From assembly GCA_022826025.1 (NCBI GenBank), contig JAJDVR010000137.1, positions 1-32,379 on the forward strand: a stretch of DNA of 32,379 nt. Reading direction: 5' to 3'. Each line of letters starts with the position of its first letter. Position 1 is the stretch's first letter. The DNA comes from Gemmatimonadota bacterium. GTDB lineage: Bacteria; Gemmatimonadota; Gemmatimonadetes; Longimicrobiales; Gaopeijiaceae. Below the pieces are notes generated by a model. The model did not search any database. It was not told the DNA's origin and saw only the letters and a list, made by a program, of their open reading frames with translations. A program made the translations under genes and the position numbers. This document shows positions 23,561 through 32,140 of the stretch, one piece after another.

Positions 23561-25021
23561 TGTGACGTCCTGGATGGCACCTGTCTCTCCTCCTTCGCCC
23601 AAGCCCTCCTCTTTCTCCCTCCAGAGGCACAACATCGCATAGCCCCAGTCGATGCGTTCGCCCGTCCACAGCGAGTCGCCGGTCCAGGCGTCGATGCCGT
23701 CCTGGCCGTGCCAGCGGCCCAGACCGAAGTCCTGCGCGGCGGGCGCCGAGGGGTCGCCGGGCACCAGGCCGCCGATGTCCGGGGAGGCGGGCACCACGGG
23801 CCGCCGAACGCCCAGGGGGTTGAGGAACCGCAGGGCTCCCGACCCGTCCATCTCCACCCGCCAGCCCCCTTCGTGGACCGCGCGGTGGTGGAAGGGACAC
23901 AGGAGCACGAGGTTGTTCATCCCGGTCTCTCCACCCTCGGCCCATGGCGTGATGTGATGGGCGTGGGTGCGCGCGCGCGACTCGCATCCCGGGAAGCGGC
24001 ACCCGCCGTCGCGGGCCTCGAGCGCCTTGCGCAGCCTCCAGCCCACCGTCCTCCTGCGGCGCCCGACATCGAGCACCGAGCCGTCGGCTGCCCGCGCGAT
24101 GGGCACGACCCCGGCATCGCATGCGAGCCGGGCAGACGTTTCAGCTGAAACGCTCGAGCCCTCCTCGGTGACCAGAGGGGCTGGCACTTCCTGCTCGTGC
24201 TCCGCCGGCTTCCGATGCTCCTCTCCTTTGAACGAGTGGACCACGAGCTGCACCCGAGGCTGCACGCGCTCCTCGAGCCACAGCCCCAGCGCGTCGGCCC
24301 GGCGCTGTACCGCCGTCGTCTGGTGCTCGGTCCCGGCGCTGCGCTCGGCGCGGTAGAGCCGGGCTTCCGCCATCTCGAGCGCCTTGAGGAGCAGGGCGCC
24401 CACCTCGGGGCTGAGCCGGCCCCGCACTTCGTAGCTGCCGTCGTCGGTGACCCACACCGAGAGGCCGCGGCGCTCCGCCCGAGCTGCCTCGGAGGCGTCG
24501 CCCCGGTCCAGGCGGCGCCAATGCCGGACCATGCGTTCCACGTGCGCGGTGGTGCCGTGGCGCGCGAAGTCGAGAAGCTCGGCCTCGTTTTCCGGGTTGG
24601 CGATGCGGGTCAGGGCCCGCACCTTCGAGTACGAGATCTCTCCCCTGGCGAAGGCTTCGGGGATCAGGGCCAGGGAGGGCAGAGCCCGGGCCACGCGCAC
24701 CTTCTCGCGGGCGGGACCGAGGGAGATGCCCGTGCGCCAGGAGAGCCAGTGAGCGCAGGAGCGGAATCCCTGCCAGCGTTCCTCGGCGTCGTAGACCTTC
24801 AGCAGGCAGAGGAGCCGGTAGGTGGCGGCCGTGATGTGGGCGCAGAGAAGGGCGATCTCGTCGCCGAGGGGATCGATGTCGGGGTTGAGCCCTGTGGAGA
24901 TGGGCCTGACCGAAGCGGGCGCGGTTGGGACGAGCCCGCTCGTGGAGGGCTGGCCCGAGGTGGGAGGAGTGGGCGAAGGAGGAACCGGGGCAGGCGCGAC
25001 TGGAGCGGCGGCGGTGGACAT
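23540..25021 (-). CDS. DUF222 / HNH endonuclease domain protein (13E12 repeat type)
   Basis: The 493-residue protein has a Pro/Ala/Ser-rich N-terminus (about 1-45), then a DUF222-type helical domain (RTGISLGPAREKVRVARAL, GEISYSKVRALTRIA, VERMVRHWRRLD). An HNH nuclease domain lies at about residues 340-388: CRFPGC, then HAHHITPWAEGGET, NNLVLLCPFHHRAVHEGGW. The Cys pair and the His/Asn/His set of the beta-beta-alpha metal fold are all present, so nuclease activity is plausible. Such 13E12-family proteins occur in many copies in some actinobacterial and Gemmatimonadota genomes and may behave as mobile or selfish genes; their role is unproven. The ATG at 25021 is the first start after an in-frame TGA. 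A near-perfect Shine-Dalgarno-like AGGGAGGTGA lies 42 bases upstream (25073-25064) with no start at usable spacing. Confidence 0.9.
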   Translation of the reverse strand: MSTAAAPVAPAPVPPSPTPPTSGQPSTSGLVPTAPASVRPISTGLNPDIDPLGDEIALLCAHITAATYRLLCLLKVYDAEERWQGFRSCAHWLSWRTGISLGPAREKVRVARALPSLALIPEAFARGEISYSKVRALTRIANPENEAELLDFARHGTTAHVERMVRHWRRLDRGDASEAARAERRGLSVWVTDDGSYEVRGRLSPEVGALLLKALEMAEARLYRAERSAGTEHQTTAVQRRADALGLWLEERVQPRVQLVVHSFKGEEHRKPAEHEQEVPAPLVTEEGSSVSAETSARLACDAGVVPIARAADGSVLDVGRRRRTVGWRLRKALEARDGGCRFPGCESRARTHAHHITPWAEGGETGMNNLVLLCPFHHRAVHEGGWRVEMDGSGALRFLNPLGVRRPVVPASPDIGGLVPGDPSAPAAQDFGLGRWHGQDGIDAWTGDSLWTGERIDWGYAMLCLWREKEEGLGEGGETGAIQDVTSVQDIA

Positions 25022-25166
25022 GGTCGTCTGATTCCGGGGGCTCCGGGATGATCGGTTACTGGCTCACCTCCCTATTACACCGATATTCGGATTTTGTTCG
25101 GTTTGATTCCACACCGGAAGGTCGGAAGTTGGCGCCCGGCGACTCGGGCGGCCGTCCGGCTGTTTT

Positions 25167-28100
25167 TCAGCGCGCCTCGTTCCCGAATCGGCCGTACCGC
25201 AGGAACAGCGCGGGAATGACGAACATGTTGAGGAAGGTCGATGTGATCAGGCCGCCGAGCACCACCACCGCGAGAGGAGCCTGAATCTCCCGCCCGGGCT
25301 CGCCGATGCCGAGCGCCAGCGGAATCAGCGCCAGGCCCGTGGTGAGCGCGGTCATCACGATCGGGCTCAGGCGCTCCGTCGACCCTCGCCGGATGGCGCC
25401 CGAGAGCGGAAACCCTTGCGCGCAGAGGTGCTGGTAACGGCTCACCAGCAGGATCCCGTTGCGCACTGCGATGCCGAACAGGGTGATGAAGCCGACAAGG
25501 GTGGCGACGTTGATGGTGCCGCCGATGAGCATCACCGTGGCGACACCGCCCGCGAGCGCCAGCGGCAGATTGGCCATGAGCATCACCGCCGTGCGGACGT
25601 TGCCGAAGGCCCGCAGCAGCACCAGAAAGATCGCCGCGATGGAGAAGAACGAGAGAACGGTGATGCTCCGGGTGGCCGCCTGTCCGCTCTCGAACTGTCC
25701 GCCGTACTGAAGGGAGTATCCCTGCGGCAGCGCCACGTCAGCCGCGACCCTCTCCTGCAGCTCCGTCACCGCGCCAACCACGTCGCGGCCGGCCACGTTG
25801 GCGCTGATCGCGATCTTTCTCTGGACGTTTTCGCGGCTGATGGTGTTGGGCCCCCGGGCCGGCACGATGGCTGCGAGCTGTGAGAGCGGAACGGTGGCGC
25901 CCGCCGGCGTCGACACGAGGGTGCTGCCGATGGCATCCGCGTCCGCGCGGTGCTCGTCGGCGTAGCGCACCACCAGGTCGAAGGCGCGCTGGCCCTCCCG
26001 GATCAGCGAGACCTCCTCTCCCTGGAACGCCACGTCCACTGCGGCCGTCAGCGAGCCCGGGGTGACGCCGTAGCGGGCCATGGCGCGGCGGTCGGCGCGG
26101 ACCTGGAGTTGAGGCACGTCCGCCTGCCGTTCGACGGCGATGTCCACCAGCCCGGGGACCTGGCCGGCGACGGTCTCGATCTGCGCCGCGATGTCGCGCA
26201 GGGGTTGGAGATCCGGCCCGAACAGGTTCACCGCGATGGCGGCGCGTGTCCCGGAGAGCATGTGGTCGATGCGGTGGCCGATGGGCTGACCCACCGTGAT
26301 GCTGGTGCCCGGAAACCCGGTCAGGTCGGCGCGCAGCTCCGCCAGGACGTCGTCCAGGTCGTGGTCGGCCAGGTCGAGGCGCGCGTCGATCTCGGAGGCG
26401 TTGGAGCCCTGTGCGTGCTCGTCCAGATCCGCCCGCCCGGTCCGCCGCGAGGTGGAAACCACCGCGGGATGGTCCAGCAGGCGCCGTTCCACCCGTGCCC
26501 CGATCGCGTCCGACTCGGCCAGCGAGGTGCCTGGAAGGCTGACCACCGAGATGGTCAGCGAGCCTTCCCGGAACGGGGGCAGGAACTCGCCCCCCAGCGA
26601 GGGAATCAGGGCCAGGGTGCCCAGCAGCAGCACACCCGCCCCCGCCACCACCACACCCGAGCGGCGCAGGGTCCGCTCCAGCAGGCTGCCGTAGACGCGC
26701 TGCACCCTGCGCAGCAGCCAGGGTTCCTGCTTCCTCGCCAGCGTGCGATCGCCGGACAGGAGCAGGGAACAGAGCACCGGGGTCACGGTGACCGCCACCA
26801 GCAGGGAGGCCAGGATGGCCACGATGTAGGCCTGGCCGAGCGGGCGCAGCATGCGGCCCTCCACCCCGGACAGGAAGAAGAGCGGCACGAACACGACCGT
26901 AATGATGATGGTCGCGTTGACGATGGGATCGCGCATTTCGCGCGCGGCGCCCCGGATCAGCGGCACCGTCGCCTGCCGCATGTTCTCTGGCTGCTGCCGG
27001 TTCTCGCGCAGCCTCCGGTAGGCGTTCTCCACGAAGATGATGGCGTCGTCGACGAGGGCGCCGATGGCGATCGCCATCCCCCCCAGGGTCATCGTGTTGA
27101 TCGTGCCCCCGAGCAGGAGCAGGGCGATGACGGCCAGCGCGAGCGACAGGGGAATCGCCAGAACGGAGATGACGGTCGTGCGCAGGTTCCAGAGGAAGAG
27201 AAACAGGATGACGACGACGAGCACCGCCCCGTCGCGGAGCGCCTCGACCACGTTTTCCACCGCAAGCGAGATGAAGTCGGCCTGGCGGAAGATGGCCCGC
27301 GCGAACGAGACGCCCGCGGGAAGCTCGGCTTCGATGGCATCCAGTTCGGCGTCCACGCGCTCCGTGAGTTCCAGCGTGTTGGCGCCCGGCTGCTTCTGAA
27401 TCGAGAGGATGACGGCCGGCTCGGCATTCACCGCGGCCGTCCCGAAGCGAATCTTCGGGCCGATGCGCACGTCGGCGACATCTTCGATCAGCACCGGCAC
27501 GCCGTCGCGCACCGCGACGACCGTGAGGCCGATCTCCTCCAGACCGCGCGCGCGTCCGAGACCCCGGATCAGGACTTCCCGGCCTCCGGAGCGGTAGACT
27601 CCGCCCGACACGTTGCGGTTCGATGCGGCGGCGGCGGCGAGAATCTCGTCGAGCGCGATTCCGTACGCCCGCATCCGGCCGGGGTCGACCAGAATCTGGT
27701 ACTGGCGTACTTCGCCCCCTATGGGAATCACCTGCGACACGCCCGGCACGGCCAGCAGCCGGCGCCGCACCGTCCAGTCCGCGGCCGTGCGGGCTTCCAT
27801 GAGCTGCGCTTCCGGCGCGGTCATGCCGACCAGCAGGATCTCGCCCATGATCGAGCTGACCGGGGCCAGAACGGGAGCCGTCACGTCGTCGGGGAGCTGC
27901 GCGACCGCGAGCTGGAGTCGCTCGTTCACGATCTGGCGCGCGCGGAACAGGTCCGTGCCCCAGTCGAAGTCCACCCAGACGATGCTGATGCCCTGCGCCG
28001 AACTGGACCGCACCCGGCGTACGCCCGGGGCTCCGTTGACGGCGGTCTCGAGGGGGAAGGTCACCAGGCTCTCGACCTCTTCGGGCGCCAGGCCGTGGGC

Positions 28101-28292
28101 GTCCGTGAGCACCGTGACGGTGGGAGCGGTGAGATCCGGAAAGACATCGACGGGGAGGGTCGCCGCAACCCATCCCCCACCGGCGAGCGCAATCGCCGCG
28201 GCGCCGACGGTGAGCAGCCGGTGGCGGAGCGAAGCGCCGACCACCGCGTCGAGGATGCCGGTCCGCTTCCACTCGGTGGGCGTCGAGGCCAT
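25167..28292 (-). CDS. Heavy-metal-type RND efflux pump (CzcA/CusA family), second system
   Basis: The 1041-residue pump shows the RND repeat: a first helix (LLTVGAAAIALAGGGWVAATLPVDVFPDL), DWTVRRRLLAVPGVSQVIPIGGE, and the TM4-type motif GALVDDAIIFVENAYRRL at about residues 408-425. LFFLSGVEGRMLRPLG and FGIAVRNGILLVSRYQHL follow later. It lacks the MIETT and DMLSTG methionine segments of the first pump, so its metal is likely different (divalent ions such as Zn, Co or Ni are usual for CzcA-like members). The ATG at 28292 is chosen because family similarity begins there and the adaptor stop is only 13 bases upstream. A longer open frame to 29054 overlaps the adaptor gene and is an artefact. 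It is the last gene of a leftward C-B-A operon. Confidence 0.92.
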   Translation of the reverse strand: MASTPTEWKRTGILDAVVGASLRHRLLTVGAAAIALAGGGWVAATLPVDVFPDLTAPTVTVLTDAHGLAPEEVESLVTFPLETAVNGAPGVRRVRSSSAQGISIVWVDFDWGTDLFRARQIVNERLQLAVAQLPDDVTAPVLAPVSSIMGEILLVGMTAPEAQLMEARTAADWTVRRRLLAVPGVSQVIPIGGEVRQYQILVDPGRMRAYGIALDEILAAAAASNRNVSGGVYRSGGREVLIRGLGRARGLEEIGLTVVAVRDGVPVLIEDVADVRIGPKIRFGTAAVNAEPAVILSIQKQPGANTLELTERVDAELDAIEAELPAGVSFARAIFRQADFISLAVENVVEALRDGAVLVVVILFLFLWNLRTTVISVLAIPLSLALAVIALLLLGGTINTMTLGGMAIAIGALVDDAIIFVENAYRRLRENRQQPENMRQATVPLIRGAAREMRDPIVNATIIITVVFVPLFFLSGVEGRMLRPLGQAYIVAILASLLVAVTVTPVLCSLLLSGDRTLARKQEPWLLRRVQRVYGSLLERTLRRSGVVVAGAGVLLLGTLALIPSLGGEFLPPFREGSLTISVVSLPGTSLAESDAIGARVERRLLDHPAVVSTSRRTGRADLDEHAQGSNASEIDARLDLADHDLDDVLAELRADLTGFPGTSITVGQPIGHRIDHMLSGTRAAIAVNLFGPDLQPLRDIAAQIETVAGQVPGLVDIAVERQADVPQLQVRADRRAMARYGVTPGSLTAAVDVAFQGEEVSLIREGQRAFDLVVRYADEHRADADAIGSTLVSTPAGATVPLSQLAAIVPARGPNTISRENVQRKIAISANVAGRDVVGAVTELQERVAADVALPQGYSLQYGGQFESGQAATRSITVLSFFSIAAIFLVLLRAFGNVRTAVMLMANLPLALAGGVATVMLIGGTINVATLVGFITLFGIAVRNGILLVSRYQHLCAQGFPLSGAIRRGSTERLSPIVMTALTTGLALIPLALGIGEPGREIQAPLAVVVLGGLITSTFLNMFVIPALFLRYGRFGNEAR

Positions 28293-28305
28293 CAGCCGGT
28301 ATCCG

Positions 28306-29838
28306 TCAGTGGGTGTGCCCGTGGTCGGCGAGGTCGGCTTCGCCCAGCGACGCGAGGAACACCTGGTAGGCGCCGGCTGTGACCACCTTCTCGCCGACCG
28401 CCACGCCGGTGACGAGGGTCCAGGTGCCGTCGGAGGGGCCCGCCTCGACCACCCGTCGCTGGAAGCTCTCCCCGCCGACTTCGACGTAGACGACCCCGAG
28501 CCCGTCCTCGTCCTGGATCGCGGCGGACGGGACGGCGACGCCTGTGACCGGCTCTCCCGTGAACAGCCGTCCCTCGGCCAGCATGCCCACCTTGAGCCGG
28601 CCGTCCGGGTTGGCGATGGCGAAGCGCAGCGGCAGGGTGCGGGTATCGGGGTCGATGACGGTGCCGGCGGAGACCACCCGGTCGGTGGTGTAGGTCGCGT
28701 CCGCCCCCTCGACCGTGAACCAGGCCTCCCGCACTCCTCCCGCCCCCGCGGCCTCCCGTGCCGGCAGCCGGGCGATGAACCAGAGGGTCGCCGGATCGAC
28801 GACCGTGAAGGCATGTGCGCCCGCCTCCACCTGTTCCCCGGGGGCGACATGGCGCTCCGAGAGGACCCCGCCGATGGGGCTCCGCAGCGCATAGAGGTGT
28901 GCGGCCTCATCGCCCTCAGGCGCCTGGATCCCGCCCACGGCCGCGAAGGCCGCGCGCGCCACCTCCAGTTCGTGCCGCGCCTCCAGCAGGCGGCGTTCCG
29001 GGATGGCCTCGGCGGCGAACAGCCGCTCCGCGCGCGCCGCCTCACGCTCGGCATGCGCCACCCGCACCTGCATGCGCGCGAAGGAATCGTCCAGGCTGGT
29101 GGGCGCGATCAGCGCGAGCGTCTGCCCCGCGGCGACCGCATCCCCGGGGGCGGGCGTGGGGCCCTGCACCACCACCAGCCCGGTGACCGGCACGGAGACG
29201 TGCGCGAGGCCGTCGGCGGGCGCGACGACCTCACCCGCCGCCGGAATCGAACGGGGGATGCTGCGCTCCTCCGCGGCCGTCACGCCGAAGGGCATCACCC
29301 ACTGCTGCTCCTTCAGCAGCGTGATCAGGCCCGGGGACGCGACGTCCTCTTCCGGGACCAGGGCGTCGACGCTCTCGAAGACCTCCAGTTCGCCCACCGG
29401 GACCGGGTACTCCCGGCCAGCGACCGAGAGCGTGAAATCGGCGCGCCACATTCCCGCCACCGGCAGCACCGGGGCTGTCGTAAAGACGCCCGACCGGGCG
29501 GGCGAGGGCATCACGATCTCCTCGCGCGCCCCACCCGGCCCTTCCAGCGCCAGCGTCAGGCTGCCTTCCTCGACAGGCGACCAGTCCGCGAGCCAGGTGA
29601 GGTGGATCGCCCACACGTCGCCCTCCAGCCCGCGAACGTGCGGCGGATACTCGACGAAGAGCTCGAGGACGTCGGTCCAGTGGGTAACGACCGCACCCCC
29701 GGCAAAGGCCTGATCGGGCTCCGGCGGAAGATCGTCCGCGGCTGGACCGCAGCCGATGCACATGAGCCCGGCGACGATCCCGGACATCGGTGCAATGGCC
29801 GACCGTCCCACCGGCGCCGCTTCGACTCCCCTCATCAT
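28306..29838 (-). CDS. RND efflux periplasmic adaptor with extra N-terminal domain and His-rich C-terminus
   Basis: The 510-residue adaptor has a hydrophobic export signal (about residues 13-30) with a possible but imperfect lipobox (CIGC). About 110 residues that are not part of the usual adaptor follow: THWTDVLELFVEYPPHVRG, then a beta-sandwich-like stretch ending YPVPVGELEVF, similar in layout to FixH/YtkA-like domains. The HlyD/CusB core then follows: AAGEVVAPADGLAHVSVPVTG, a helical hairpin (ARMQVRVAHAEREAARAERLF), LRSPIGGVLSERHVAPGEQVEAG, and the barrel. The chain ends DHGHTH, a likely metal ligand cluster. The ATG at 29838 overlaps the outer-membrane gene's stop as ATGA; a second ATG is adjacent at 29835. 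It links outer membrane factor and pump. Confidence 0.9.
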   Translation of the reverse strand: MMRGVEAAPVGRSAIAPMSGIVAGLMCIGCGPAADDLPPEPDQAFAGGAVVTHWTDVLELFVEYPPHVRGLEGDVWAIHLTWLADWSPVEEGSLTLALEGPGGAREEIVMPSPARSGVFTTAPVLPVAGMWRADFTLSVAGREYPVPVGELEVFESVDALVPEEDVASPGLITLLKEQQWVMPFGVTAAEERSIPRSIPAAGEVVAPADGLAHVSVPVTGLVVVQGPTPAPGDAVAAGQTLALIAPTSLDDSFARMQVRVAHAEREAARAERLFAAEAIPERRLLEARHELEVARAAFAAVGGIQAPEGDEAAHLYALRSPIGGVLSERHVAPGEQVEAGAHAFTVVDPATLWFIARLPAREAAGAGGVREAWFTVEGADATYTTDRVVSAGTVIDPDTRTLPLRFAIANPDGRLKVGMLAEGRLFTGEPVTGVAVPSAAIQDEDGLGVVYVEVGGESFQRRVVEAGPSDGTWTLVTGVAVGEKVVTAGAYQVFLASLGEADLADHGHTH

Positions 29839-31085
29839 GATTCCTCCCCGGGGGCGCCACCCATGGCGCGCAGCAGGTTGTACCAGGCGATCCAGGCTTC
29901 CGCCCGGAGGGTGAGCGCGCTGAGCCGGGCATCCCTGAAGGCCCCCGTCGCGTCCAGGAACTCCACCAGCGTCATCTCGCCTTCATCGTACGCCACCCCG
30001 GCTGCCGAGAGTAGCACCTCGGCCTCGGCCATGATGCCGTCGCCCGTGACCTCCAGACGCTCACGCGCCACCGAGTATCGGTCGGACGCGTCCACCAGGT
30101 CGAGCTCGGCCTGGCGGCGGAGAAGGTCGAGGCCCGAGGTGGCCGCCGATTCGCGCGCGGCAGCTTCCTCCCGCGCGCCCCCGGCCCGGTCGAAGATCGG
30201 CAGGGGCAGGTCCACCCCGAGCGTCGCGCCCTTGAAGCCGTCGGCGTGCTCCTTGTACGCCAGACTCAGCGTCGGATCGGGCACCCACTCCAGGCTCGCG
30301 ACCCGGTGCTGGGCCCGGGCCGCGTCCAGTTCCCGCGCGGCCGCCTCCAGATCGGGACGTCGGGAGAGGGCATCGAGGGCGGTCCCGGAGGCGATGGCGG
30401 GCGGAACGCCGATAATCGCATCCGCAGGTCCCAGCTCGTGCAGGGAAACTCCCGGAAGGACCAGGGAAGCCAGCAGCCTGCGGGCGGCGCGGGTGCGCAA
30501 CTCCGCGTCCGCTTCATCCCTCTCGGCCTGAATCCGGCCCAGGCGCAGCCGACGGGTCTCGTATCCTGAAATGTCGCCCGCCTCGAAGCGCTGCTCCGCC
30601 GCGCGCGTGACGACGTAGATGATCTCCGCGGCCTGTCCGACGGTTCGCTCCGCCTCCTCCGCGAGCCAGGCGCGCACATAGGCCTCGCGGACGGCAAAGG
30701 CCAGCTGCAGCGAGTCGGCGCGAAACCGGGCGCCGGCCCCGGTGATGGTGTGGCGGACGGCTATGCCGCGGGCCACGGTGCGACCGGGCCACTCGATCCG
30801 CTGCATCAGCCCGGCGGTCGTTTCCCAGTAGTCTTCGCCCGAACGACTCAGATCCTCGCGCAGGAGCGAGAAGGCGGGGTTGGCGTAGCTGCGAGACTGG
30901 CGCGCCCGTCCCGCGATTCCCGCCGCCTCGGCCCGGGCGATGCGCAGCGCGGGACTGTTCTCGGCGAAAGCCTCCAGCGCTTCTGCAAGCGTGACCCGCG
31001 GCACGCCGTCCTGGCACTGCAGGGCGAGGGGCGCCGAGGCGAGAAGACCCGGCAAGAGCACCACACCGACCCGCGTCAATCGCAT
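29835..31085 (-). CDS. TolC-family outer membrane efflux protein, second system
   Basis: The 416-residue protein begins with a signal peptide (MRLTRVGVVLLPGLLASAPLAL, cleavage near residue 24). It continues VTLAEALEAFAENSPALRIARAEA and ANPAFSLLREDLSRSGEDYW, typical of CzcC/CusC-like outer membrane factors. The second helical repeat contains RRPDLEAAARELDAARAQHRVASLEWVPDPTLS. GGGGAGG lies 5 bases before the ATG. This is the first gene of the leftward metal efflux operon. The 100-base gap upstream (31086-31185) contains TATGAT at 31132-31127 as a possible -10 box, without a good -35 box. The tail overlaps the adaptor start as ATGA. Its sequence is clearly divergent from the first TolC-like gene in this window, so the two operons are not a recent duplication. 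Confidence 0.9.
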   Translation of the reverse strand: MRLTRVGVVLLPGLLASAPLALQCQDGVPRVTLAEALEAFAENSPALRIARAEAAGIAGRARQSRSYANPAFSLLREDLSRSGEDYWETTAGLMQRIEWPGRTVARGIAVRHTITGAGARFRADSLQLAFAVREAYVRAWLAEEAERTVGQAAEIIYVVTRAAEQRFEAGDISGYETRRLRLGRIQAERDEADAELRTRAARRLLASLVLPGVSLHELGPADAIIGVPPAIASGTALDALSRRPDLEAAARELDAARAQHRVASLEWVPDPTLSLAYKEHADGFKGATLGVDLPLPIFDRAGGAREEAAARESAATSGLDLLRRQAELDLVDASDRYSVARERLEVTGDGIMAEAEVLLSAAGVAYDEGEMTLVEFLDATGAFRDARLSALTLRAEAWIAWYNLLRAMGGAPGEES

Positions 31086-31185
31086 CTTGCCTCCCCGGGG
31101 AGTTCACCGCTCGGACCTCAGCAAGGATCATATGGCCTCGGGACGGACCGGCGAAACGGCGGGACCTCCGGCCGCCGGTGCGCCC

Positions 31186-32106
31186 CTATCCCCCCAGCGC
31201 CGCCCTGGCCGCGGCTGCCGCGGACGCCGCGTAGCCGCGCCCGAAGAGCCGGGCGTGCACCAGCAGCGGGTAAAGCTGGTACGCGGGCCGCCGTCGCAGG
31301 TAGCCCGACTGGAGGGGCCAGGCGTCGGCGTAGGCCTCGCGGAAGGCCCCGGAGAAGCCGCCGAACAGGTCGGCCATGGCCAGGTCCACCTCGCGGTGAC
31401 CGACGTACACCGCCGGGTCGATGAGCACGGGTGCGCCGCCGCGGGCGAAGAGCACGTTGCCGGACCAGAGGTCGCCGTGGAGGAGGGAGGGGCCGTCGGC
31501 CGCCGCCGCCGGACCGAGGAGTTGGTCCGCGCGCTCCGCCACGGCCTCGACGACGGTCGCCTGGGCCGCCGATAGAGCGCCCCGCGCGCGCAACTCCCTC
31601 GCCAGCGGACGGATGCGGCGTTCCGCCCAGAAGCCGGCCCAGTCGCCGCTCCACCCGTTCGGCTGAGGCAGCGACCCGATCAGGTTGTCGCCGTGCCACC
31701 CGAAGCGCGCCTCCGTCCCTCCCGGGCCTGCATCGCGGTGCAGCGCGGCCAGCTCCCGGCCAAGCCGCATCCAGCCCGCTCTGCCGGCCCGGCCTTCCTC
31801 GATCCATTCGAGCAGCAGCCAGGCGACCTCGTCCCCGGGCCCGCTCGCGGCGATGACGGACGGCACCCGCACGGCGTCCGCGACCCTCAGCGCCGCCAGG
31901 CCCTCGGCCTCCACGCCGAAGAAGCGGTGATCCGCCCGCCGGTTCCACTTCAGGAAGAAGTCGCCCCGGGTGGTGCGAAGGGCGGTGCCCTGGTTGATGC
32001 AGCCGCCCCCGACGGGCCGGGCGCTCAGGACGTCGGTGGAATCCAGGCCGATCGCCCGACAGGCGCGCTCCACCGCGATTGCGGCCTGTCCCCGGCTCGG
32101 CTCCAC
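31186..32106 (-). CDS. Fructosamine kinase family protein (FN3K / YniA-like)
   Basis: The 306-residue protein shows the kinase-like fold of the fructosamine-3-kinase family. GGGCINQG sits at the nucleotide loop, FFLKWN carries the ATP-binding Lys, and LLEWIEEG the hinge. LLHGDLWSGNVLF is the catalytic loop, and LIDPAVYVGHREVDLAMADLFGGF the metal-binding Asp and a signature segment of the family. These enzymes phosphorylate ketosamines on glycated proteins or small amines, which removes the sugar, in the cytoplasm. The start is set at GTG 32106, because the family normally begins just before AIAVERACRAIG and the frame upstream overlaps another gene. AGGGG directly abuts the GTG, so the exact start is uncertain. 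It lies 34 bases after the preceding gene and 100 bases before the efflux operon. Confidence 0.9.
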   Translation of the reverse strand: MEPSRGQAAIAVERACRAIGLDSTDVLSARPVGGGCINQGTALRTTRGDFFLKWNRRADHRFFGVEAEGLAALRVADAVRVPSVIAASGPGDEVAWLLLEWIEEGRAGRAGWMRLGRELAALHRDAGPGGTEARFGWHGDNLIGSLPQPNGWSGDWAGFWAERRIRPLARELRARGALSAAQATVVEAVAERADQLLGPAAAADGPSLLHGDLWSGNVLFARGGAPVLIDPAVYVGHREVDLAMADLFGGFSGAFREAYADAWPLQSGYLRRRPAYQLYPLLVHARLFGRGYAASAAAAARAALGG

Positions 32107-32140
32107 CCCTGCAGGTCCCGCTTTCCGCCGGCTGCTGCGC

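Noticed and set aside
25133-25150. Hairpin CGCCCG-GCGACT-CGGGCG near a TGTTTTT run
   Set aside because: The T-run lies on the plus strand where no gene is ending. On the minus strand, where the pump ends, no T-run follows the stem, so no terminator is called.
25950-28382. Open frame of 810 codons on the plus strand
   Set aside because: Antisense shadow of the second RND pump, without domain character.
28293-29054. N-terminal extension of the second RND pump frame
   Set aside because: It lies entirely over the adaptor gene and is Arg/Ser/Pro filler; family similarity begins at the ATG 28292.
27613-30531. Open frame of 972 codons on the plus strand opposite the second efflux operon
   Set aside because: Low-complexity Arg/Ser/Ala sequence crossing three real genes on the other strand; a GC-driven shadow.
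31118-31948. Minus-strand frame of 276 codons inside the fructosamine-kinase gene
   Set aside because: Alternative frame of a gene with clear kinase motifs; Gly/Arg-rich filler.
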